A program made the translations under genes and the position numbers. From the NCBI RefSeq assembly GCF_000004195.4, contig NC_030678.2:96616904-96680903 (forward strand): 64,000 bases of DNA. Reading direction: 5' to 3'. Source of the stretch: Xenopus tropicalis (taxonomy: Eukaryota > Chordata > Amphibia > Anura > Pipidae). Shown here piece after piece: positions 56,368 to 64,000 of the stretch. Within the stretch, counting starts at the first letter, position 1, and each line of letters starts with the position of its first letter. The notes beneath the pieces were generated by a model that saw only the letters and a program-made list of their open reading frames with translations, was not told where the DNA came from and ran no database searches.

Positions 56368-56951
56368 AGGATCCAGTGAGCAGGTAGTAGGCGGAGAGGA
56401 ACGGAGAAGCTGAGAAACTTTAGACTCTGTTACGAGATCAAAGGAGCTGAATACGGAAAGAGGAGATTCTGGAATGCTGAGATTACTGGTATCTGAAGGT
56501 TGGGAAAATTGTTTGCGGATGGAATTAACTTTGCTTTTAAAGAAGTCAGCAAAGTCCTAGGGTGTATGTTCAGATACGATTGATTTATTAGGTGAAGGAT
56601 GAAGTAGTGCGTTAAATATGGAAAGTAATTGCTGTGGGTTTGATTTATTATTATTTATAAGTGTGTTATAGTATACTTGCTCGGGCTGGGATAAGGCAGT
56701 GTTGAGACACACCAAAAGAAATTTATAGTGGAGGAAATCCGCTTTCGCACGAGATTTCCTCCTAATGCGCTCAGAGGATTGTGCACAGGAGTGCAGAAAT
56801 CGCGTCTGAGGGTTAAGCCAGGGATGGGGATTACGGGCACGACTGCGTTGTGGCTGCAGGGGGGCATGGGTGTCTATTGCGGATGATAAAATAGAGTTGT
56901 ATTATTTACCAGTAACTCAGAGGATCAGAGGAGACACAGAAGGAGGAAAGG
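56368..56951 (-). pseudogene. L2 ORF2 spacer between endonuclease and RT
   Basis: Minus-strand frames, with shifts, show YYNTLINNNKSNPQQLLSIF, then [17 protein letters not shown], the arrangement found between the two catalytic domains in L2 and related LINEs. One stop interrupts the DFADFF stretch just upstream. Confidence 0.7.
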
Positions 56952-57377
56952 TTAGAAGTAAGAGTTAGAGAGAGCAGTTATATCAACCCTTTGAGTGTTG
57001 CGAATCAGGGTTTTAGGCTGAGCGTTAGTAGAAGGAGATGCGTGCGAGATAGAAAAAGAGATAAGATGATCTGAAAGAGGAAAAGGCTCACTGTTAAATG
57101 CAGATAGATCTAGATTTTTGGAAAAGACCAGATCTAGGAAATGACCATCCTTATGGGTAGCTGTATTAGTCCACTGCTGGAGTTCAAAGGAGGTGGTTAG
57201 ATGGAGAAATCGAGAGGGCCAGGACTGAGAGGGGTCATCTATGTGGCAATTGAAATCTCCCAAAATAATTGCAGGGGTGTCAGAGCATAGAAACAAAGAG
57301 AGCCAGGATTCAAAATCAGAGAGGAATGTAGCCAAGGATTTTGTAGAAGGAGGTCTAGTTTTTTTAGTCAGTATCAC
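56952..57377 (-). pseudogene. L2 AP-type endonuclease, C-terminal half
   Basis: This 141-codon frame contains AIILGDFNCHIDDPSQSW and, near its end, PLSDHLISFSIS. GDFN and SDH are catalytic motifs of the apurinic-type endonuclease that nicks target DNA in L2/CR1 LINEs. Motifs N-terminal of RPPSTKS are missing because of 5' truncation. The frame then runs out of phase into the spacer region. Confidence 0.82.
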
Positions 57378-58013
57378 TTTAACATTCTTTGTGTGCCTGG
57401 AGTAGATACAGTCTTACTGTATGTATCTATACTTAGCTTGTAATCTGTTACCTGACATTTTCTAGAAGTGTTATCCCCCTATGGCAGAACTGTTTATTGG
57501 GTCTTGTTGATACCAAGCTCCCCAGGCACATCCACCTGGGTCTGGAGATGGTGTCCAAAGAGAAACTTTCCAATCACTATATTGAAGTGTGGCAGAAAGT
57601 GATCATTAACCTATAAGCCAATAATATAGGTATGTAGATAAGGTAAGATATACTTTTATATTGATGTCTGTAATACAATCTACAGCAGGGGAAAAAAGTA
57701 GCAATTTCAAAAACATAAATTCTATAGTTCTTGGTTTCTCTTGATCTGTGTGCTAAATCCTAATTCATGGCAGGGTATGGCCAAAGACAATCTGGAACTA
57801 AATGGGTAACTAGCACTAGTTTACTTGAAAAATAAACATGATAAACTTTGTGTACTTGTCTTCAGATCCTCAAGTGGCCAAGACCTTGTCAATGTAGCTG
57901 AGCCTTTCAGTAAGGATTTTCCAGTTTGAAGGCTAGATTATTTGGCTGTACTGTAACAGAACTAAAAAGAAAAGGCTGGGTAACTGAGCAGCCATATGCT
58001 CCACAAAGGACAT
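57378..58013. other. No gene recognised
   Basis: Unique-looking spacer. Confidence 0.4.
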
Positions 58014-58637
58014 ATGGGGGCGATAAAACGAGCGCTATTTAGCATGCGTTTTTTTTTTGCTTCTTAATTTTTGTGACTTAACGCTCTATTCACTAAAAGG
58101 ACAGGCATCATAATTAAGATGCAATGTTCTTTGTGTTATTTAACTAGCGATGAGCATTTTTCTTGCGTTAATTCCTGCTGCTTGCGATATATTTCGCCAC
58201 TTGCTATATTAGCGCACGGTTTTACGCATGTAACCATTACTTTCGGAAAACTACTGTTCTGAAAATTACCATTTACCTGAAAACTGGAGGATGCATCACT
58301 CTAGGGCCAACACATACTTGAAAAAATCCCACTTCAAAGTCCATATTGTGTTGCCAAAAGCTCACGAACCACACACACACAATTTTCTTTAAGTACCACC
58401 TACCCCAAGTAGGTGTTAATATTCACACAGACTAATGCGATATTTAGCACGTTTAACACTTCATATGTGTTTGTGAATCATGCGTTAGTATTATTTCTAT
58501 GCGAGAATTAACGTAATGCGAGGTAAATAATGATATGTGTCTTAACACATGTGAAATGACTTTGATGAATCCGGACTTAATTAATTAACGCAAAAAAACA
58601 TGTGATAAGCGTTATCAACCTTTAGTGAATCGGCCCC
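58014..58637. mobile_element. Harbinger-like foldback element
   Basis: The left terminus GGGGGCGATAAAACGAGCGC faces a right terminus whose reverse complement is GGGGCCGATTCACTAAAGG. Inverted TTAACGC/GCGTTAA and GCATGCGTT/AATGCGATA motifs recur through both arms, but the symmetry is loose. No clean target duplication. No coding region. Confidence 0.5.
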
Positions 58638-59769
58638 ATAATGTGGTTAGTACCATGATGGGAGGTCCACCAGATATTGAGATACAAAGATTTTGAAATA
58701 CACATCTAATCTGTAGTTAACATTGCCTGGTCTTGCCCTCCATTAAATAAAAGGAAATATATGTTTGGTTGCTTAACATGGTCAACCTTGCCTCTGATAA
58801 TACCCCCCCAAGGATTGTAGATGGCTACAATGTAACATTCCTGCTATACAGTTTTTTCTCTTCAGCTGGAAAATGATTTGCCACGAGCTGATGCTTACAG
58901 GTCACTTTGTCTTTTACTGCATTTGTAAATTACAGCAGACAGTACTTGGCTGCATTTTGTGCTTTTGTTACCTTCACCATTATGCTAGTGCTTCCATCAT
59001 AATATTTTTAAATTTAGTGTTATGTCAAATTTGTTCCTTACTAAGAAAACTGTGATAATGCAATTTTAAATGCAAATGTGTTTATAAATATTGGAAATCC
59101 AACCAACATTGACAATTGTGAGCGATAACTGCCAGGAAACCAAAATTCTGGCAGATTGATGATTGAACAGCTTGCATAGATTTTGCAATGCTATACAAAC
59201 TTAAAAAACAGTTCCCTTTATTGATACTCAGCAAAGGAAGACATAAATCTAAAGTCTATCAGGCTGAAGGAGGTGAAATTGCCTTTTTTGTTAAAAAAAA
59301 ACAAACTGTTATTAGATGAAAATTTAACACTATTTCAATTTTATGTCTTTATATGCAGATCTATTTCACTACAAAACTGCCATGTTTTGTTCTCAAAATA
59401 GCAGTGCATTAAATATCATATTTATTTTCTTTAAATGTTAAATAAAGTGCATGGTTCACAGCTGCAGTTATCCATCACAACCAATCAGATCTTTCCATCA
59501 TTTCTACTTGTAATAAAGGAAAACTAATTGCTCACTGTTTTCTGTTGCTAACTGCACCAATAAAATTCAAGAAAATGCTGGTAAATTCTTGCATGTGTTA
59601 TTATATTTATATTTGTTTTTCCTAATATTAGGATTGAGCTGCCATGCTGCTCGTCTTGCCAAAATTAATGTAGATATCCTACACTGACTCAAAATAGATT
59701 GTCAGTTGGCAAAATTATCATTAAACATACAATGTTTACCTGGGCAAATCATCTAGAAGAGGTGTATGG
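58638..59769. other. No gene recognised
   Basis: AT-rich, unique-looking. Short frames only. Confidence 0.4.
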
Positions 59770-60564
59770 CATACCTCCCAACATTTGAAAAATGAAAAGA
59801 GGGACAAAAAGATTTGGCGCATGCAGCGCGGCAAAAATTGTTTTGACCACGCCCACTTTTGTGGCCACGCCCCAATTACCACACCCAATTAAAAAAAAAT
59901 ACTCCTTTTATATAGTTGAAATGGCGGGATCAGACGCAAATGTGCTATTCCCTCATACTGTACTACCTAAGGAAAACAATATAGCAACTACATATAAAAT
60001 ACAAATATAGAGAGAAGGCAGTCAGTTATAAGTGAGTTATAACTATGTACCAGTTTTGCCACCCCATACACAGTGCCCCCCATACACAGTAGCTCCCCAA
60101 TACACAGTAGCTCCCCAATACACAGTAACTCCCCATACACAGTAGCCCCCCCCATACACAGTAGCCCCCCCATACACAGTAGCCCCCCAATACACAGTAG
60201 CCCCCAATACGCAGTACCCCCCTTAGGAGCTCCGCCTTCGTCAGCTGCTACTTCTTATGCGGCTCCTATAAGGTTGCGCCCGGTGCGTAATGACATCACA
60301 CGTACCCACAGGCGCAACCTTATAAAAGGGCCTGTCGCGCTGCACAAGGAGAGGCATAGCAAGCAGAGCAGCAGCAGAAGAAGAAGAAGCCGGAACGTCC
60401 GGCTCCAGCCAGCGCATCCCGCTGTGCTGGATAGGTCTATGAATGTCCCGCGTTTCTGTAATCTATTACGGAAATGCGGGACATTCATGGAACTATCTGG
60501 GACAGCGGGATGCCCTCTAAAAACCGGGACTGTCCCGTGAAAAGCGGGACAGTTGGGGGGTATG
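59770..60564. mobile_element. hAT-like element (CATACCTCCCAA) with captured sequence
   Basis: The termini CATACCTCCCAACATTTG and the inverse of CATACCCCCCAACTGTCC are like those of 29078-30062. The 8-base flanks (GTGTATGG, GCATGGGG) are not identical. Inside are an 18-bp-type minisatellite (60063-60215), a TATA-containing promoter-like block (60290-60328), and a hairpin in which GTCCCGCGTTTCTGTAAT faces ATTACGGAAATGCGGGAC (60446-60482). No transposase. The 155-codon frame across the minisatellite is an artefact. Confidence 0.65.
60063..60215. repeat. Minisatellite, CATACACAGTAGCCCCC unit
   Basis: About nine tandem units of 16-19 bp, differing in C-run length and in CATACAC/AATACAC. The Pro-Ile-His-Ser-Ser repeat frame derives from it. 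Confidence 0.9.
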
Positions 60565-60572
60565 GCATGGGG

Positions 60573-61460
60573 CAAGAAAAGACATCTAGGTATCTTGGTC
60601 ATCTAGAAATACAACTTAATGAACTTAATGAATCATTGCTATAAAATGTTAAAGAAAAGTGAAGTTGTCATTGGGACAATGTCTTAATCTGCTGGTGGCA
60701 TCTAATGTAAATACATTTTCAGTTGTACTAAACCCAAACAACTTTATACAGCTAATAAGATTTATGTGCCAGCAAATGTCATTACATCCATTAGGGGCCA
60801 TAATTAATTCCTTTCAAACTGCATTATGGGTCATTCTATTTGAAATACTTGTTTCTAACCATTCTACGGTGTTTTATCTTGATGTGGCCACTGTATAGCT
60901 GCTGGAGTCCATGAAGAGTATTCCCTATAAAAAAGTACTCTCTCTATATATATATTAATAACAATAATAGTCTATCCACAAGGATCCTATGGCTTCTGCT
61001 AGACATAAACTCTCAACCAGGTAGCAATTTAAATTTCAAGCTATAGAGAGAAGCAGAAGAGAAAGGCACATAATAAAAAAAGTTTCATTTTATTTAAAGG
61101 TCATTTTTAACTGCATCTTTAACTGGATGAGTTCATCCTGTTCTTAATTTCAAGTAGGAGAATAAGGCTTTCACCTTCTTTTATTGTTATCAGACCCTGC
61201 TTGGTTCTGCAACCATAAATAGAGAGTTGGTTTGGGTCAGGCATGAATAGGAGGAAATATAGACCATTCAGGTAGTTGCAATTTCTCTAGATTATGGCAA
61301 GGTTCCTTTTGTTACAGGGATGTTAGAAGTTTTCCCCCTTGGGTTTATAAGATAGGGTTTAATGTTAAGCTTTTGAGTCTCAGCTTATTGGGGGACGATA
61401 GATGGTGGGCAAGTAAGGCCTCTGAGCAGAGACAACAGTGTAAAGGAGACACCTCAGAGG
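60573..61460. other. No gene recognised
   Basis: AT-rich spacer with a 79-codon chance frame at 60659-60898. Confidence 0.4.
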
Positions 61461-61468
61461 AAGTAAAG

Positions 61469-61741
61469 TAGGAATGCACTGAATCCACTATTTTGGGATC
61501 CGACCAAACCCTGAATCCTTTGCAAAAGATTCAGCTGAATACCAAACCAAATCTGAATCCGTGGGGGGCCAAAGAGAAAGACATTTTCAACTTCCATGTT
61601 TATGTGACAAAAAGTCACACAATGTTAAGGATTTGGATTTGGTTTGGCCAGGTATATGGATTCTTCTGGATCCAATTCCTGCTGAATAAGCCAGAATCTT
61701 GGCCGAATCCGACAACAAATCCTGGATTTGGTGCATTCCTA
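61469..61741. mobile_element. hAT MITE (GCACTGAATCC family)
   Basis: This 273-bp element has termini TAGGAATGCACTGAATCC and the inverse of TAGGAATGCACCAAATCC, flanked by perfect 8-bp AAGTAAAG (61461-61468, 61742-61749). It is the uninterrupted relative of 13960-14548. The 84-codon frame inside is a chance frame. Confidence 0.85.
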
Positions 61742-61749
61742 AAGTAAAG

Positions 61750-62763
61750 CAGGACTATGTGAACAAAAACATTTTAGTCTATTTAGGAGAGCAGTTAATG
61801 TCTACACAGAAGATGCTAGAGGATTAATAAACAGGTTTGATTAATCAGTTAAAGAGAAGCCCTTGGCGAGCACCTCCCTGTCTGGTATTTGTAATCCTGA
61901 ATAACATCTATGCCTCTTAGATTCACCAATGCAGTTTATTATTTTGCGTTATTATTTGATAATTATATAGTGTGTGTTGAAGCAATAAAAACCCTTTCTT
62001 CATACTAGCAATGAGGGGCTATCTTATAGAAAGAGTTCTCTGTAACTCGTGCCCTGCTGGGAGTTGTCGGGGCCAGTAAAAATAGCATTTCACCTATGTA
62101 GAACATTATTGCACAGAGCTGTGAGATGTCATTTGCTTTTATCTGTAGTAAATCCAATGCTCTAAATATTTAAATAGCTTTTAGTTAATTGATCTATAAA
62201 ATCTACCTTCTTTTTAATTGTTTTTGGCTCCTATTTGGCTTTTAAATGCTTCTCTTGGCCAAGGGCTTTAACATCTTTTTCACTAGACAACAGAGAATGT
62301 TAACCTCTTCTACGCAACAAGAATACTGTATTGGTACACACCTTAGATTTGTTTAAATGTTAAATTGTGGTTCAAGGTAAAGTTTTTTGTACCATGTTAG
62401 CCAGTCAAAAACATTTGCTAGGAAGGCTTACAAAATTGGTGTATCTTGGCTAACCAAGATAATACTCACAGAAAACTTTCAGAACTTTTCTTTTTTCAAA
62501 GGTAATCAGCTGTGAAAAAAGGCACTGAAGTGTCCTGAATGCTTGCTGTGATTGTCATATTAGTTAGTCAATGAAGGTATTACCTTTATACTACTTTTGT
62601 AGCCTATGACTTGTAAATGTTAAATTAAAATGAATACAATTACATTTATATATGGAGGAGTGTATGCTATGCATGTACATTAAACAGTAACCTTTGACCA
62701 CTTTGTTCTAGCTAATAGGGAGTTTTTATTCTGGGAATATCAGATAAAATAAATTGATCATGG
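61750..62763. other. Unique-looking, no gene recognised
   Basis: No repeats are recognised. The stretch 61860-62290 is repeat-free and rich in homeodomain-type AATTA motifs. It is flagged only as a candidate for conservation. Confidence 0.35.
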
Positions 62764-62764
62764 T

Positions 62765-62804
62765 AGTAAGTTAAGTAAGTAAGTTATGGTAAGTAAGTAA
62801 GTTA
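62765..62804. repeat. (TAAG)n short tandem repeat
   Basis: Imperfect TAAG units with one TTATGG interruption. Confidence 0.8.
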
Positions 62805-63087
62805 GAAGGCCATCTTACCTGTGCTCTTGTTGGAAAACCCAGCAGAGAAGAGTAGATCTCTGGGTACATCATAACAGAAGGGAGTATAAAAATGGGCTAT
62901 AGCTGAGCAGGAACAGTACGCTCGTTTCTCAAGTTTCGTGAGTATATGGCGAAAGCTGAGTTTCATTTACTCTGGGGTTTCTACAATGGTTAGGGTAGTG
63001 AACGGGTGGGCTTAGAACATGTTATAAGGAGGGGGCAACCATAGGCAACTCTGTCTATAAAGTGCTAAGCATACTTCTGGGCAACCC
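62805..63087. other. Spacer before the gypsy LTR
   Basis: No gene recognised. A GTATAAAAATGGGC TATA-like string lies near 62884, with no downstream gene visible. Confidence 0.35.
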
Positions 63088-63781
63088 TGTGTAATAAAAG
63101 CAGGCTTACCGGCGCGACGGGGACGCCCGCCGCGCCGCCATCGGCGGGGACGCCCGCCACGCTGCCCTTCCCTGGTGCCGGCTACTTCCTAGTGCGCGCC
63201 GCGCGCGCACCGCAGTGTTTTATAGGCGCATTCGCGCTGACGTTATGACGTCAGCGCGCAATGGCGCGAAGTTTGAATATTTAAAGGGCTTCTGTTTACT
63301 TTTTCATTGCCCGTGATAGGATTTTGATCCTGGTGCTTTCCTGAGCCTTGTGCATTTCGTTCCTGTGTCCTGCTTGTTGCCTTCCTGTGTTTTTGACCCG
63401 GCTTGCTCCTGACTATTCTGATAATCCATTTCTGACCTCGGCTTGTACTTTGACTCCGATTTCGTCTCGTCCTGCTGTTTTGATTATCCGGTTTGACCCT
63501 TGCCTGTCTGACGATCCTTCTTACTGCCTGCCCCGACCCAGCCTGCCTGACTACGAACTTGCCTCATCCTTTTGTACTGTGATCTTCGGCCTAATTGACT
63601 TTAACTACAGTCGTGCCCCTTTGCTTGCCAGAACTCCTGCCTTGTTTCTCTCGTTAAGTCCAGGTGGCATCTGAGTAGCTGAGGGCTCCTCCCGAAGCCA
63701 AAGGCGGTCACAATACTGGTGAAGCCGAGCCGAGACAAGGGAACTTGGCATCTGTTCTGGTTTAGGGTGCCGACCGTGACA
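63088..63781 (+). mobile_element. Ty3/gypsy 5' LTR (left border provisional)
   Basis: The segment precedes a gag start and ends GACCGTGACA at 63781, the same CCGTGACA end as the solo LTR at 29403-29844. I place the start at the TGTGTAATAAAAG near 63088, giving about 694 bp, but the left edge cannot be confirmed without the 3' LTR. The first part is extremely CpG-rich (63105-63270). A palindromic CRE (TGACGTCA) and a TATA-like box are listed separately. The second half is a pyrimidine-rich run of CCTG/TGACC motifs. The 108-codon frame at 63348-63674 is a chance frame in the LTR. Confidence 0.65.
63246..63285 (+). promoter_or_regulatory. CRE and TATA-like box of the gypsy LTR
   Basis: TGACGTCA, a perfect CRE/ATF site, lies at 63246-63253 within a larger GCGCTGACGT / ACGTCAGCGC palindrome. 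A TATTTAAA box follows at 63278-63285. A CRE just upstream of a TATA box is a plausible core promoter for the retroelement RNA, which would start near 63310. Confidence 0.55.
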
Positions 63782-63793
63782 TTATCACGGGCC

Positions 63794-64000
63794 ATGGAGG
63801 ACCAAGATCACGTTGAGTCCGCTGCTGCTCCTCCCACTCCATCTACTACTACCGAAGCGCTTCTTACCGCCCTGCTACAGCGCTTGGAGGATCAGGAACA
63901 AAAGCAAAATTATCTCCTGCAGGGTTTTCACAACTTAACCCGCCAGCTGGAGACCCCGCAAGCTTCACAGCAGCAGCCAATTCCTAGTCCTTCCCCTCCT
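63794..64000 (+). CDS. Gypsy gag N-terminus, partial (runs off window)
   Basis: An ATG at 63794, only 12 bases after the LTR end, opens 69 codons without a stop to the window edge. The product starts MEDQDHVESAAAPPTPSTTT, then a helical Leu/Gln-rich stretch (LLTALLQRLEDQEQKQNYLL), then a Gln/Pro/Ser-rich region. This fits the N-terminus of a Gag protein of chromovirus-type Ty3/gypsy elements, which forms the particle around the RNA. Position after the LTR is the main evidence. Capsid and zinc-knuckle motifs would lie beyond the window. Whether the element is intact is unknown. Confidence 0.7.
   Translation, partial: MEDQDHVESAAAPPTPSTTTEALLTALLQRLEDQEQKQNYLLQGFHNLTRQLETPQASQQQPIPSPSPP

Larger units (their letters stand above)
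54881..57377 (-). mobile_element. L2-type LINE, internally deleted
   Basis: This minus-strand LINE ends at the left in an (ATAC)n tail and a UTR shared with 8568-8735. From its 5' side it holds the C-terminal half of an AP endonuclease (GDFN and SDH motifs), the spacer region, the reverse transcriptase and the post-RT domain. The 5' end is truncated near 57377. Several frame changes, a mutated RT active site and a missing segment of the RT make it defective. It abuts the LTR-like block. Confidence 0.88.

Noticed and set aside
60073..60540. 155-codon frame rich in Pro-Ile-His-Ser
   Set aside because: It is a translation of the CATACACAGTAGC minisatellite and following hairpin inside a hAT-like element.
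63348..63674. 108-codon frame upstream of gag
   Set aside because: It lies entirely within the inferred LTR. Its Pro/Leu/Ser-rich content follows from pyrimidine-rich CCTG motifs.
1..64000. CRISPR arrays, bacterial operons, tRNA or rRNA genes
   Set aside because: No regularly spaced direct repeats with unique spacers, no ribosome-binding-site gene packing, and no tRNA or rRNA pattern that I could recognise. The tandem arrays present are minisatellites or decayed satellites.

Overview
The window reads as vertebrate, most likely frog (Xenopus) genomic DNA. It is AT-rich and intron/intergenic in character, with no bacterial-style gene packing and no confidently recognisable host gene. The organism call rests on the repeats: many T2/Kolobok-type MITEs (TTAA targets, TTAAAGG termini), a CR1-type LINE ending in (ATAGTTAC)n, L2 LINEs with (ATAC)n tails, and hAT, PIF/Harbinger and Tc1-like MITEs of the kind that crowd Xenopus genomes. 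I cannot tell X. tropicalis from X. laevis by eye.

Layout. 1-8 kb holds a 5'-truncated CR1 LINE with an open reverse transcriptase frame (1303-2468, minus), a T2 element carrying a nested Harbinger-like MITE (2764-3648), another T2 (4943-5371), and two TAA-flanked Harbinger-like MITEs (6277-6481, 6796-7204). 8-20 kb has an L2 tail, T2 and hAT MITEs (including a hAT inside a hAT at 13960-14548), the decayed end of an L1/Tx1-like LINE (about 16080-16830, minus), a SPIN-like hAT MITE (17220-17416), and degenerate ATTGG-containing tandem repeats (17940-19470) split by a T2. At 20856-23095 a T2 element was invaded by a 931-bp foldback element and a 327-bp Tc1-like MITE, and also holds a C-rich minisatellite.

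23-54 kb is mostly unannotatable single-copy-looking sequence with scattered MITEs. It includes a solo gypsy-type LTR inside a hAT element (29403-29844), two Tc1-like MITEs back to back (30156-30794), a T2 inside an older T2 (about 34885-35689), a probable solo LTR (44171-44813), and a CR1 3' end (47490-47809). 53.6-57.4 kb has an LTR-like block followed by a 2.5-kb defective L2 LINE (minus). 58-63 kb has a Harbinger-like element and two hAT elements. From about 63.09 kb to the window end lies the 5' end of a Ty3/gypsy retrotransposon: LTR with CRE and TATA-like box, then a gag frame that runs off the edge.

The elements do not act together as a pathway. What the window records is a layered insertion history, and many insertions can be ordered because target-site duplications (8 bp hAT, TA Tc1-like, TTAA T2, TTA/TAA Harbinger, 5 bp LTR) are readable. 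Almost every long open frame falls inside a repeat. A weak candidate host exon lies near 37.2-37.4 kb.
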